64,000 nt of DNA from contig NZ_JAHVDV010000003.1 of the NCBI RefSeq assembly GCF_051486985.1, positions 170,351-234,350 on the forward strand. Reading direction: 5' to 3'. The notes under the pieces were generated by a model. It saw only the letters and a program-made list of their open reading frames with translations. It was not told where the DNA came from and did not search any database. This document shows positions 41,933 to 51,314 of the stretch, one piece after another. A program made the position numbers and the translations under genes. The stretch comes from CBFFRJ01 sp051486985. GTDB lineage: Bacteria; Pseudomonadota; Gammaproteobacteria; Enterobacterales; Enterobacteriaceae. The stretch's first letter is position 1; every line of letters begins with the position of its first letter.

Positions 41933-43516
41933 TTAGCGATTACGCGGTTCGAAAATATCCGTCGCAAGCTGGCTGTAGTCAATTTTCTGTAACTTAAAAT
42001 TGGTAACGTAGACTGGCCCGGCTTTTTTCTCAGACATAAACGGGTACGAATTTTTTATCTCTTTCGCGCTAATACCTGTCCACTGCGAGAAGAAGCTCAG
42101 GAAATCGTTAGCCGAACGCCGCGCGTTAATCACCCGATGCGTTTTATCATCGCTCGAAATCACCATGAAAGGCACCTGGAAGTTCTGCTGGAACTTGTCG
42201 TCATGTGCCAGATATTGCACCTCTTTTCCCCGCTCTCTGAAGGTCAATCCATGATCGGAAAAATAGGTGATGGAGAAGCTCTCTCCGCTGCTATTTAACT
42301 GCGAATAAAGTTTGCCAAGCAGCTCATCCGTTGCGGTGATGGAATAGAGATAGCACGAGGTCTCCTTCGACTGCACGAACTCGTTATATTTATCCCCTGA
42401 ACGTTCACAGGTTGAGGGGTGCGACCCCATCAGGTGCAGAACAATCAGCTGCGGCTGGGTACGGTGAGTTGAGAGCACCTGCGATGTCATTTTAAGTAAA
42501 TCTTCGTCGCGGGTATTTTTATCAGCTTCAAAATCGCCCTTTTTCAGGAACTGCACTTCGTCGGCGCGCTTCGCGATACTGGCAATGGCGGTATCATACT
42601 CGCCGATCTGCCCCTGGTTTGAAAACCACCAGGTCTGAAAACCGGCACGGTTCGCCAGGGTGACGAAATTGTTCTGGTATTCCGGCTTGCCGTTTACAAC
42701 GCGGTTCAGGGTCAATCCCAACGATTTTTGCGTTGACCCACTTGCGGAAATGTAATCCATAAAGAAGGTGCCGTTAGCCTGACTGGCAAAAGGGGAGTTA
42801 TTCCAGTGCCCACCAAACGCCCCGACGGCATCGCGGCGTACGCTTTCACCAATGACAACCACATAGGTATGGTATCGGGTTTTTACCGCCGTCACGTTCC
42901 AGGAGTCTTTCATGTTGGCAAGCTGGGCCATGCTGGCCTGCTCATCAATCACGCCCTGATTGTTGACCACCACGTCGCGGACGAAGCGCAGCACCGGAAT
43001 CCCGGTATCGCGAAGATGCACGTCATACCCGCGGAAATAATTTTGCACCGGCCCCACAAAATAGCAGCCAACGCAGAAGAGGGCTGCAAGGGTATCCCAT
43101 TTGGTCCAGGCGGGCTTAGGTTCCGCTTTGCGGCGAAATGACACCACGCCAAGCGCGAAAATGAGTAAGCCGATAGCGTAGTGATACCAGGGAAAAATCT
43201 TCAGGATTTCCGTCGACTCTTCCATATTGGTGGAGTGCAATGCCAGCAGGGTATTAAAGTTCGGCGCGCCATAGGCCTGACCAAACGGATAATATGAGGC
43301 CGCAACCAGTGAAAAAATCCCGATGAGCACTTTTTGCGTACGCGGCGCATGGCGCCACATAACCCACATAAAGGCGGTAAGCACCACAGCATAAAGCACG
43401 CTGAATTCATAACCGAGCGCGTGATTTATCAGAATGGATTGTAAAAAGTAGAAGCCCGTCCACGGGCTTAACGCCTGTCCACGGGAGACAAGAGGTTCTT
43501 TAATTATCAGGCTCAT
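41933..43516 (-). CDS. opgE: Phosphoethanolamine transferase OpgE (YbiP)
   Basis: This 527-residue protein has the E. coli length, with N-terminal membrane segments and a periplasmic alkaline-phosphatase-fold domain. The catalytic stretch VVVIGESVRRDAVGAFGGHW and the metal site YFSDHG are visible. It transfers phosphoethanolamine to osmoregulated periplasmic glucans. The ATG at 43516 (MSLIIKEPLVSRG) fits E. coli; the 40-residue Arg/Pro-rich upstream extension is probably not translated. Confidence 0.92.
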   Translation of the reverse strand: MSLIIKEPLVSRGQALSPWTGFYFLQSILINHALGYEFSVLYAVVLTAFMWVMWRHAPRTQKVLIGIFSLVAASYYPFGQAYGAPNFNTLLALHSTNMEESTEILKIFPWYHYAIGLLIFALGVVSFRRKAEPKPAWTKWDTLAALFCVGCYFVGPVQNYFRGYDVHLRDTGIPVLRFVRDVVVNNQGVIDEQASMAQLANMKDSWNVTAVKTRYHTYVVVIGESVRRDAVGAFGGHWNNSPFASQANGTFFMDYISASGSTQKSLGLTLNRVVNGKPEYQNNFVTLANRAGFQTWWFSNQGQIGEYDTAIASIAKRADEVQFLKKGDFEADKNTRDEDLLKMTSQVLSTHRTQPQLIVLHLMGSHPSTCERSGDKYNEFVQSKETSCYLYSITATDELLGKLYSQLNSSGESFSITYFSDHGLTFRERGKEVQYLAHDDKFQQNFQVPFMVISSDDKTHRVINARRSANDFLSFFSQWTGISAKEIKNSYPFMSEKKAGPVYVTNFKLQKIDYSQLATDIFEPRNR

Positions 43517-43771
43517 AGTCACTATCACGAAAACGCCATGTGAACACCCTGGCGTAAGGGTCAATACCTGCCGGACAGTGCGTGGAGAGGGGAGTGGTCC
43601 ACTTCTGCGAGCCGCAAGTTGTGCAGGGCTGCGCAAAGATAAATTGAGCGGCGGAGAAGGTCAACACCCGCTAAGGGATTGTTTTGGGAGGAACGCTGCA
43701 AATTGCAAAAATAAGGGAGACTGAGGGTCGGTCAGGCCAAATATAACGAGGGATTATGACAAAAAAATGAA

Positions 43772-43791
43772 GCGGCGTACCGCGACGCCGC
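43772..43791 (-). terminator. Terminator of mntS
   Basis: Stem GCGGCGT/ACGCCGC with a 6-base loop, starting 1 base after the mntS stop codon and followed on the minus strand by TTCATTTTTTT. Confidence 0.8.
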
Positions 43792-43792
43792 C

Positions 43793-43921
43793 TTAATGAG
43801 AAGATTTTTCGTCTGATTTTGGTTTGCCGCTGATGATGTCACACAACATGTTAAGCAGCAGCAAACGTACTTTAAAGGGGGAGTGACTGAACACGTTCAT
43901 GCACCTCTTGAATTCATTCAT
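43793..43921 (-). CDS. mntS: Small manganese-response protein MntS
   Basis: This 42-residue protein reads MNEFKRCMNVFSHSPFKVRL, then LLLNMLCDIISGKPKSDEKS, then SH, and is close to E. coli MntS in length and sequence. GGAGGTC lies before the ATG. MntS raises usable manganese, probably by inhibiting the exporter MntP, and is repressed by MntR with manganese. In E. coli the transcript was first called the small RNA RybA. A MntR box lies about 65 bp upstream. It lies divergent from mntR, as in E. coli. Confidence 0.93.
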   Translation of the reverse strand: MNEFKRCMNVFSHSPFKVRLLLLNMLCDIISGKPKSDEKSSH

Positions 43922-43984
43922 GATGACCTCCTGACGTTCACGTTCAGCGCGGTTTGACCTTGTCGCAGTGAACGTTATACATAC

Positions 43985-44006
43985 AGATATAGCACAGGCT
44001 ATATTG
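43985..44006. promoter_or_regulatory. MntR box between mntS and mntR
   Basis: AGATATAGCACAGGCTATATTG is a dyad (ATATAGC-N4-GCTATAT) close to the MntR consensus AAACATAGC-N4-GCTATGTTT. Its place fits manganese-dependent repression of mntS. Confidence 0.85.
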
Positions 44007-44113
44007 TATAGCTACGGCTAATACGTTAATTTTTTGTGCTGCTTCACGATTGGTTTACAATGAGCCCTCTCTTTTATGGCGCGAATGTCGCGTTACACCC
44101 CAGAGGAAGCACA

Positions 44114-44584
44114 ATGAACCGTCGCGCAGGTAAGCAAACTATAAAAAAAGTGACGCTGGTGAATGTTGAAGAGCATGTCGAAGGGTTTCGTCAGGTACGT
44201 GAAGCGCACCGGCGTGAACTGATTGATGATTATGTCGAACTAATTTCTGATTTAATTCATGAAGTAGGGGAAGCCCGTCAGGTGGATATGGCGGCACGTC
44301 TTGGGGTTTCACAGCCCACTGTCGCAAAAATGTTAAAGCGTCTGGCAACGGTAGGGCTGATTGAACAGATCCCCTGGCGCGGCGTTTTTCTGACCCCCGA
44401 AGGCGAAAAACTGGCGCAGGCCAGCCGCGAGCGTCATCAGATAGTGGAAAGTTTCTTGCTGGTGCTGGGCGTTAGCCCGGAGATCGCACGCCGCGATGCG
44501 GAAGGTATGGAGCACCATGTCAGTGAAGAGACGCTGGAGCGCTTTCGCCTCTTTACCCAACAACGCGGGCTACCCACCGAATGA
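44114..44584 (+). CDS. mntR: Manganese-responsive regulator MntR
   Basis: This 156-residue DtxR-family regulator (155 in E. coli) has a winged HTH (DMAARLGVSQPTVAKMLKRL) and a C-terminal dimer domain with metal-binding Glu/His (EGMEHHVSEETLERF). It represses mntH and mntS and activates mntP when manganese is bound. AGAGGAAG precedes the ATG at 44114; the longer frame is not supported. It overlaps ybiR by 4 bases (ATGA). Confidence 0.96.
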   Translation: MNRRAGKQTIKKVTLVNVEEHVEGFRQVREAHRRELIDDYVELISDLIHEVGEARQVDMAARLGVSQPTVAKMLKRLATVGLIEQIPWRGVFLTPEGEKLAQASRERHQIVESFLLVLGVSPEIARRDAEGMEHHVSEETLERFRLFTQQRGLPTE

Positions 44585-45690
44585 ACCTGCCGCTTTTCCA
44601 CGCGCTAAAGCGGGATCGCTTCTTACAACTTTTACTCCTTTTGGGAACAGGTCTGTGCGTTGTGGTTCCCTTTGCGCCTGGTACCTGGCCTGCCGCCATT
44701 GACTGGCACACCATTATTACGCTGAGCGGGCTGATGCTTCTTACCAAAGGCGTGGAGCTAAGCGGCTATTTTGATCTCCTGGGGCGCAGAATGGTGCGCC
44801 GCTTTCGTACCGAACGGCAGCTGGCTATGTTTATGGTGCTGGCGGCCGCGTTGTTATCTACCTTCCTTACCAACGACGTGGCACTGTTTATTGTGGTGCC
44901 CCTGACCATTACCCTTAAAAGGCTCTGCGAGATCCCGGTCAACCGACTGATCATTTTCGAAGCACTGGCCGTTAATGCCGGTTCACTGCTGACTCCTGTA
45001 GGAAACCCGCAAAATATCCTGTTATGGGGGCGCTCCGGCAGTTCGTTTCTGGCGTTTATCGGGCAAATGGCCCCTCTGGCGCTGGCCATGATGATATCGC
45101 TTCTTATCTTTTGCTGGTTCTGTTTTCCCAAAAACGCGCTTCGCTATCATAGCGGGACCACCACGCCCGACTGGCAACCACGACTGGTCTGGGCTTGCCT
45201 GGGCTTTTATATCGTCTTCATTACCGCGCTGGAGCTGAAGCTTGAGCTATGGGGGCTGGCAGCGGTGGCGATCGGGTTTCTTCTCTTTGCGCGCCGGGTA
45301 GTGGTGAGCGTGGACTGGACGCTATTACTGGTCTTCATGGCGATGTTTATTGATGTGCATTTGCTCACTCAACTGCCGGTTTTGCATGACCTGCTCAGTG
45401 CGACACGTGAGCTTTCTGCGCCCGGTTTGTGGTTTACGGCCATCGGACTATCGCAATTTATCAGCAACGTGCCGGCGACTATCCTGCTCCTTAATTATGT
45501 CCAGCCGGATACGCTGCTTGCCTGGGCGGTAAACGTGGGGGGCTTTGGCCTATTGCCTGGCTCTCTGGCTAACCTGATCGCCCTGCGCATGGCTAACGAC
45601 CGCCGTATCTGGTGGCGTTTTCACCTTTACTCCCTGCCAATGCTGCTCTGGGCAGCGCTCATCGGCTACGGGTTATTTCTTCTCAGATAG
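44581..45690 (+). CDS. ybiR: YbiR, ArsB/NhaD-superfamily transporter
   Basis: This 369-residue inner-membrane protein (about 372 in E. coli) has about ten segments. The motifs FLTNDVALFIVVPLTITLKR and NAGSLLTPVGNPQNILLWG are those of the ion-transporter superfamily that includes ArsB and citrate carriers. The transported ion is unknown. Its start overlaps the mntR stop, so it is translationally coupled to the manganese regulator, as in E. coli. Confidence 0.93.
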   Translation: MNLPLFHALKRDRFLQLLLLLGTGLCVVVPFAPGTWPAAIDWHTIITLSGLMLLTKGVELSGYFDLLGRRMVRRFRTERQLAMFMVLAAALLSTFLTNDVALFIVVPLTITLKRLCEIPVNRLIIFEALAVNAGSLLTPVGNPQNILLWGRSGSSFLAFIGQMAPLALAMMISLLIFCWFCFPKNALRYHSGTTTPDWQPRLVWACLGFYIVFITALELKLELWGLAAVAIGFLLFARRVVVSVDWTLLLVFMAMFIDVHLLTQLPVLHDLLSATRELSAPGLWFTAIGLSQFISNVPATILLLNYVQPDTLLAWAVNVGGFGLLPGSLANLIALRMANDRRIWWRFHLYSLPMLLWAALIGYGLFLLR

Positions 45691-45790
45691 TGCTGATTTG
45701 TCAGTTTATCCTGGCAAATGTATAGCGAGCTTCTAACTTTAGTAAACGGCGTAACTATGACGCCGTTCACTGACAGGATTGTTGCGAGCT

Positions 45791-46888
45791 ATGGCAGACA
45801 CTACAACTTCGCCTGACAACGGGCAGGAAAAAGAAGAGAAAACCCCGCGCAAACGCCCCGGTAAAAAGCCACTGATTATATTGGGGGTAGTGGTGGTCGT
45901 GATGGTTATTGTTGCACTGGTCTGGTGGATGATGACCCGCAATCAGAAGACCACCGATGACGCCTTTACCGATGGCGATGCCGTAACCATTGCGCCAAAA
46001 GTCGCAGGCTATGTTACCGAGCTGCGGGTGAAAGATAACCAGCAGGTGAAGAAGGGTGACCTGCTGCTGGTGATTGACCCGCGTGATGCGGCGGCCCAGC
46101 GCGATCAGGCGCAGGCTCAACTGGGCCTTGCCGAGGCGCAGCTTCATCAGGCCGAGGCACAGCTTGCGCTTTCCAAAGTGCAATATCCCGCCCAACGCGA
46201 TGAAGCACGCGCGCAGGTGCTGAAAGCGCAGGCTGATTTAGCCAATGCTCAGGCGGCTTATAAACGCCAGCGGGGCGTTGATCCCCGTGCTACCACACAA
46301 CAGAACATCGACAGCGCCAATGCGCAGTTGCGTAGCGCCCAGGCCCAGCTCGCCAGCGCGCAGGCCCAACTTGAGGTGGCCGATCAGGTACAGCTTCAGA
46401 TCCGCCAGCAGGAGACCAACGTTGAGGCCCGGCAGCGGCAGGTCGATCAGGCCAAAGCCCAGCTTGAAACCGCAAAGCTCAATCTTTCCTGGACCGAAGT
46501 TCGCGCACCTTTTGATGGTTATGTCACTAAACGCAACGTGCAGACCGGCACCCTGGTGCAGGCAGGCACCGCGCTCTTTTCCCTGGTCTCGCCACACATC
46601 TGGGTGACAGCGAACTTTAAAGAGTCGCAGCTTGAACGTATGCGCCCTGGCAATAAAGTCACCGTGAAGGTTGATGCATGGCCAGACATGGAGCTCGAAG
46701 GACATATTGACAGTATTCAGCAGGGCAGTGGTTCGAAGTTTTCCGCCTTCCCGTCGGAAAACGCCACCGGCAATTTCGTGAAGATTGTGCAGCGTGTGCC
46801 GGTGAAAATCGTTATCGATAAAGGTCTGGACACCAGCCGCCCCCTGCCGCTTGGCTTATCAGTTGAACCTAAGGTCACGCTGGAATGA
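45791..46888 (+). CDS. HlyD/EmrA-family membrane-fusion protein
   Basis: This 365-residue periplasmic adaptor has a basic N-terminus, one membrane anchor (about residues 27-47, LIILGVVVVVMVIVALVWWM), a biotinyl-lipoyl-like half (VTIAPKVAGYVTELRVKDNQ), a long Ala/Gln-rich coiled coil (about 100-210) and a second half (VRAPFDGYVTKRNVQTGTLV). It links an inner-membrane pump to an outer-membrane channel. The pump gene overlaps it by 4 bases and the channel gene follows, so all three parts of a tripartite exporter are encoded together. The ribosome site is weak. Confidence 0.88.
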   Translation: MADTTTSPDNGQEKEEKTPRKRPGKKPLIILGVVVVVMVIVALVWWMMTRNQKTTDDAFTDGDAVTIAPKVAGYVTELRVKDNQQVKKGDLLLVIDPRDAAAQRDQAQAQLGLAEAQLHQAEAQLALSKVQYPAQRDEARAQVLKAQADLANAQAAYKRQRGVDPRATTQQNIDSANAQLRSAQAQLASAQAQLEVADQVQLQIRQQETNVEARQRQVDQAKAQLETAKLNLSWTEVRAPFDGYVTKRNVQTGTLVQAGTALFSLVSPHIWVTANFKESQLERMRPGNKVTVKVDAWPDMELEGHIDSIQQGSGSKFSAFPSENATGNFVKIVQRVPVKIVIDKGLDTSRPLPLGLSVEPKVTLE

Positions 46889-48456
46889 CCGATACCCATC
46901 ATGAAAACTGGCGCCCGGCCAGTAATCCCTGGACGGTGGCATGGGTCGTGACGCTGGCGGTGTTTATGGAAATTCTCGACACCACCATCGTCAACGTTGC
47001 CCTGCCGCATGTCGCCGGTTCGCTGTCAGCAAGCTATGACGAATCGACATGGGTACTGACCAGCTACCTGGTCGCCAACGGGATTGTGCTGCCCATCTCT
47101 GCGTTTCTGAGCCGGGTATTTGGCCGCAAGCAGTTCTTTCTGATCTGTATTGTCATGTTTACCGTCTGCTCATTCTTATGCGGTATTGCCACCGAACTCT
47201 GGCAAATCATTCTGTTCCGCATTTTGCAGGGCTTTTTTGGCGGTGGGTTACAGCCCACGCAACAGTCAGTGCTGCTGGACTACTTTAAGCCAGAGGACAG
47301 GGGCAAAGCCTTTGGTCTCTCATCAATTGCTATCATTGTCGCGCCGGTGCTGGGGCCCACCCTTGGCGGCTGGATAACCGATAATTATTCGTGGCGCTGG
47401 GTCTTCTTTATAAACATCCCGGTTGGGATCGTCACGGTGTTAGCTATCTACCAGTTGCTGGAAGATCCGCCCTGGGAGCGAAAATCAGAAGAGAAGCTCT
47501 CCATTGACTGGGCGGGGATCAGCCTGATTGCACTGGGGCTGGGCTGCCTGCAGGTGATGCTCGATCGCGGGGAAGATGAGGACTGGTTTGCCTCCGACTT
47601 CACCCGTACCTTTGCGGTTCTGACGATGATTGGCATCATTGGTGCCATTTACTGGCTACTGTATGCCAAAAAGCCGGTGGTGGATCTGCGCTGTATGGCA
47701 GATAAAAACTTTGCCGTGTCCAGTCTGCTGATGGCGGGGATGGCCATGATCCTGTACGGCAGTTCGGTGGTTATTCCCCAACTCGCGCAGCAGGACCTGG
47801 GCTATACCGCCACCTGGTCCGGGCTGGTGCTCTCGCCGGGGGCGGTGCTTATTGTGCTGACGATCCCGCTGGTGCTTAAACTGATGCCCGTCGTGCAGAC
47901 ACGCTGGATAATCGCCTTTGGCTTTTTCTGCCTCGGGGCCTCCTTCTGGTGGTCGCGCACGCTCACGCCTGACATCGACTTTGAAACTCTGGTGCTGTTT
48001 CGTAGCGCGCAGTCGATAGGGCTCGGGTTCCTGTTTGTGCCGCTCACGACTATTGCCTTTATTACCATTCCACGGCAGCTCAACGCCGATGCGGCGGCGC
48101 TGTTTACCATGTTCCGTAACGTGGCGGGGTCGATAGGTATTTCGCTCTCTACGGCCGCCATTACCGAGCGCTCGCAGGCACACAGCGCGCATCTGTCAAC
48201 CCATGCGTCGCCCCTGAATGAGCAGTTCCAGCTTGCGCTTCGCGAGTCGGCTGAAGCGATACGCAATTTCACCGCCATCACCGGCGATGCGATGAGTGCC
48301 GCAACCGGCCAGATGTACAAAATCATGATTGCGCAGTCGCGTTTTCTCGCCTATATCGACGTGTTTACGTTGCTCGCGGTGGTGGCGTTTTTACTGATTC
48401 CATTTTGTTTACTGCTTTCGCCCATCAAGAGCGAAGGCAGCGCAGGAGCACATTAA
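46885..48456 (+). CDS. DHA2-family MFS efflux pump (EmrB-like)
   Basis: This 523-residue proton-driven exporter has about fourteen membrane segments. It carries the DHA2 motifs LDTTIVNVALPHVAGSLSAS and GPTLGGWITDNYSWRWVFFI. It overlaps the adaptor gene by 4 bases and is followed 1 bp later by the outer-membrane channel. The substrate (drug, bile or organic acid) cannot be told from sequence. No dedicated regulator lies beside it. Confidence 0.9.
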   Translation: MTDTHHENWRPASNPWTVAWVVTLAVFMEILDTTIVNVALPHVAGSLSASYDESTWVLTSYLVANGIVLPISAFLSRVFGRKQFFLICIVMFTVCSFLCGIATELWQIILFRILQGFFGGGLQPTQQSVLLDYFKPEDRGKAFGLSSIAIIVAPVLGPTLGGWITDNYSWRWVFFINIPVGIVTVLAIYQLLEDPPWERKSEEKLSIDWAGISLIALGLGCLQVMLDRGEDEDWFASDFTRTFAVLTMIGIIGAIYWLLYAKKPVVDLRCMADKNFAVSSLLMAGMAMILYGSSVVIPQLAQQDLGYTATWSGLVLSPGAVLIVLTIPLVLKLMPVVQTRWIIAFGFFCLGASFWWSRTLTPDIDFETLVLFRSAQSIGLGFLFVPLTTIAFITIPRQLNADAAALFTMFRNVAGSIGISLSTAAITERSQAHSAHLSTHASPLNEQFQLALRESAEAIRNFTAITGDAMSAATGQMYKIMIAQSRFLAYIDVFTLLAVVAFLLIPFCLLLSPIKSEGSAGAH

Positions 48457-48457
48457 T

Positions 48458-49981
48458 ATGTCCAGGCGTGGTCTCTCTTTGATGATGTTGTCGCTCTTAC
48501 TGGCAGGATGCGCGGTGGGGCCGGATTACCAGCAACCGAAGCCGCAAACCCCGGCACGCTGGAACGATCCGGGTGATAAAAGTGTGGCGTCGCAAACCGC
48601 CCCGCAGGCCGTCAACCCGCGCTGGTGGACAACCTTTAACTCCCCACAGCTGAACAGTCTGATTGACAGGGCTGTTGCCGGGAATCTGTCGCTCCAGCAG
48701 ACGGTGCTACGTATCGCCGGGGCACGTGAACAGATTAATCAGGCAGGCGGCGCCTTTTTGCCAGCGGTCAATGGCAACCTGCAGGCGACCCGACAACAGC
48801 TTGGCCTGGAAGGGGAGCTGAAATCCCATGACGTCTATGGACAGCTCGATAACGTCGACCCGGAAATTTCCGGCGCGTTAGGGGCATTAACTCAGCCGGT
48901 CAATCTCTACCAGGGCAGCTTTGATGCCCAGTGGGAGCTCGACCTGTGGGGCAAAGTGCGCCGCCAGGTTGAGGCAAGCGAAGCGCAACAGCAGCAGGCC
49001 ATTGAGCAGCGCAACGATGCCCTGGTCTCCCTGCAGGCGGAGGTGGCACGCGCCTGGCTGCAACTGCGTGGCGCGCAAAGTATCATCAAAACCCTGCAAA
49101 CCCAGATTGATACCGCACAACAAACGTTTGAGTTGACGGAAAACCGCCAGCGCGGCGGATTGTCACCGCAATTAGATGTGGAAAATGCCCGTGCGCAGGT
49201 GGGCAATCTTGAAGCGCAGTTGCCGCAGTATCAGGCTCAGGAGCGCCAGGCAATGAACGCCCTGGCGGTGCTGCTGGGTAAACCGCCCGGTGCGCTCGAC
49301 GGCGAATTGCGCGGTTCGCGGCCGCTGCCCGTTCTGCCAAAAATTGTGCAGACCGGTATTCCCTCCACGCTGGCGCGCCGCCGCCCGGATGTGCGGGAAG
49401 CCGAAGCGACCCTGCACGCGGCAACGGCACAGATAGGCGTCTCGGTAGCGCAGCTATTCCCGAGCCTCACGCTCAGCGGACAGTTTGGCCTGCGTAACAG
49501 CGAAACCGACTGGCTGACCGACTGGAGCAGCCACTTCTACAGTTTCGGCCCGCAAATCTCAATTCCGATTTTCCAGGGCGGACGGCTGGTCTCCAGCGTG
49601 AAGCTGGCCCGTGCTCAACAGGGCGCTGCGGTGCTTAACTACCGTCAGACGGTACTGGAAGCGCTGGGGGATGTGGAAAATGCCCTGGTCAGCTACCGCA
49701 GCGATCAGCAGCGGGAAGCGGGGCTTGATAAAACCATTGAAGCGCTGCAAAACGCCTTCAGTCTAGCCAGCGACAGCTATCGACAGGGGATCGCGACCTT
49801 TATTGATGTGCTGGATGCCCAGCGCCAACTGGCACAGGCTGAACAGCAGCGCGCCCAGGCACGGGTGCAAAGCAGCCTTGATCTGGTGGCCTTGTACAAA
49901 GCGCTGGGAGGCGGCTGGGAACCTTACCAGAACGTGCGACTGCCAGAGTATGACGTTTTCGGTGATGCGCCGCGCGGATAA
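48458..49981 (+). CDS. NodT/OprM-type outer-membrane efflux lipoprotein
   Basis: This 507-residue protein has a lipoprotein signal (LSLLLAGC, lipidated Cys18 followed by AVGPDYQQP) and two OEP repeats. The second carries ARRRPDVREAEATLHAATAQ and the first WWTTFNSPQLNSLIDRAVAG, typical of OprM/NodT proteins. It forms the trimeric exit duct for the MFS pump encoded just upstream, so the system need not rely on TolC. Confidence 0.92.
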   Translation: MSRRGLSLMMLSLLLAGCAVGPDYQQPKPQTPARWNDPGDKSVASQTAPQAVNPRWWTTFNSPQLNSLIDRAVAGNLSLQQTVLRIAGAREQINQAGGAFLPAVNGNLQATRQQLGLEGELKSHDVYGQLDNVDPEISGALGALTQPVNLYQGSFDAQWELDLWGKVRRQVEASEAQQQQAIEQRNDALVSLQAEVARAWLQLRGAQSIIKTLQTQIDTAQQTFELTENRQRGGLSPQLDVENARAQVGNLEAQLPQYQAQERQAMNALAVLLGKPPGALDGELRGSRPLPVLPKIVQTGIPSTLARRRPDVREAEATLHAATAQIGVSVAQLFPSLTLSGQFGLRNSETDWLTDWSSHFYSFGPQISIPIFQGGRLVSSVKLARAQQGAAVLNYRQTVLEALGDVENALVSYRSDQQREAGLDKTIEALQNAFSLASDSYRQGIATFIDVLDAQRQLAQAEQQRAQARVQSSLDLVALYKALGGGWEPYQNVRLPEYDVFGDAPRG

Positions 49982-50084
49982 GTTTCAGAGGTTCAGGCAA
50001 GAAACAGGCAGAAACCTCACATTCCGGCGCGCCGCGTTTTGCGTATAACTGTTTGCGTCAACCCACAATGAGAGGAGACGCGCC

Positions 50085-51122
50085 ATGCGTTATCAAAAAC
50101 TCGGCAATACCGGTCTGTTTGTATCTGAATTATGCCTTGGCACCATGACCTTTGGTGGTGAAAGCGGGATGTGGAGCAAAATCGGCCAGTTAGGCCAGTC
50201 GCAGGCAGACCAACTGGTGGGCAGCGCGCTGGATGAAGGCATTAATTTTATCGATACCGCGAACGTCTATTCTGAGGGCCGCTCGGAAGAGATAACAGGT
50301 CAGGCGCTGAAAAACCTGAAAATCCCCCGCGAGAACGTGGTGGTGGCGACCAAAGTGTTCGGTGAAACCGGGACGGCGGGGGTGAACTCGCGCGGCAGCT
50401 CGCGTTACCACATCATCGGCAGCGTGAAAGAGAGCCTGAAACGCCTGCAGCTCGATCATATCGATCTCTACCAGTTGCACGGTTTTGATCCGGCAACCCC
50501 AATGGAGGAGATGCTCTACGCGCTGGATAACCTCGTGCAGCACGGCCACGTGCGCTATATCGGCGTCTCCAACTGGGCAGCCTGGCAAATCACCAAAGCG
50601 CTGGGGATATCTGAGCGTCTTGGGCTGGCGCGTTTTGCCTCGCTGCAGGCTTATTACACCATCGCCGGACGTGACCTTGAGCGCGAACTGATGCCGATGA
50701 TGCAGAGCGAAAACGTCGGTCTGATGGTCTGGAGCCCGCTGGCTGGTGGCCTGCTGAGCGGTAAATATGATCGCGACGGGCAGGGCGAAGCGGGCAGCCG
50801 CCGTCTCGAATTTGATTTCCCACCGGTGAATAAAGATCGCGCATTTGACTGCGTGGACGTGATGCGGGTCATTGCACAAGCCAAAGGGGTATCTGTGGCA
50901 CAAATAGCGCTGGCCTGGTTGCTCCATCAGCCCGTCGTGAGCAGCGTGATCATTGGCGCGAAACGCCAGGAGCAGCTGATGGACAATATTGCGGCAACGC
51001 ATATCCGCCTCACGGAAGAGGAGTTGCGCCAGCTTGATGCGGTGAGTGCCTTACCCCGTGAATACCCCGGCTGGATGCTGGAGCGTCAGGGCGAATACCG
51101 TCGCAATCAGTTAGCAAGCTAG
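50085..51122 (+). CDS. Aldo/keto reductase
   Basis: This 345-residue NADPH-dependent oxidoreductase of the aldo/keto reductase family has Asp57, Tyr62 (FIDTANVYSEGRSE), Lys90 (VVATKVFGET) and His132 (LYQLHGFDP) in the expected tetrad positions. Cofactor-binding elements SPLAGGLLSG and IIGAKRQEQL are present. AGAGGAG precedes the ATG. It reduces aldehydes or ketones; the natural substrate is unknown. It stands alone, with its own strong terminator. Confidence 0.9.
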   Translation: MRYQKLGNTGLFVSELCLGTMTFGGESGMWSKIGQLGQSQADQLVGSALDEGINFIDTANVYSEGRSEEITGQALKNLKIPRENVVVATKVFGETGTAGVNSRGSSRYHIIGSVKESLKRLQLDHIDLYQLHGFDPATPMEEMLYALDNLVQHGHVRYIGVSNWAAWQITKALGISERLGLARFASLQAYYTIAGRDLERELMPMMQSENVGLMVWSPLAGGLLSGKYDRDGQGEAGSRRLEFDFPPVNKDRAFDCVDVMRVIAQAKGVSVAQIALAWLLHQPVVSSVIIGAKRQEQLMDNIAATHIRLTEEELRQLDAVSALPREYPGWMLERQGEYRRNQLAS

Positions 51123-51138
51123 TTCTCTTCTTTGCCTC

Positions 51139-51168
51139 ACCCCGGTGATGCCTTTGGGCCACCGGGGT
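51139..51168 (+). terminator. Terminator of the aldo/keto reductase gene
   Basis: Stem ACCCCGGTG/CACCGGGGT with a 12-base loop followed by TTTTCTTTTTT. Confidence 0.85.
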
Positions 51169-51261
51169 TTTCTTTTTTCTGCGTTTTGCCCCGTCCTGTT
51201 TTCTCCACCTTGCTCACAAAAAACGATCGTCGTCGTGGCCTGACTTTTCATATTTGTCTAT

Positions 51262-51273
51262 ATGACTAGTCAT
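51262..51273 (+). promoter_or_regulatory. Palindromic operator candidate of the beta-glucoside locus
   Basis: ATGACTAGTCAT is a perfect 12-bp palindrome, flanked by TCTAT and ATAGA and followed by a half copy, ATATGACTTTAC. It lies about 42 bp before the GH1 gene. The GntR/UTRA regulator encoded two genes on is the likely ligand-responsive binder. Confidence 0.55.
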
Positions 51274-51314
51274 GAAATAGATATGACTTTACATGTGACC
51301 ACGGAGATAACGAG

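Noticed and set aside
43793..43921. mntS transcript as only a non-coding RNA (RybA)
   Set aside because: The frame is conserved with E. coli MntS and has a ribosome site, so a coding call is better supported.
50190..51002. 270-codon frame antisense to the aldo/keto reductase gene
   Set aside because: The plus-strand gene has the full catalytic tetrad and a ribosome site; the antisense product has no recognisable features.
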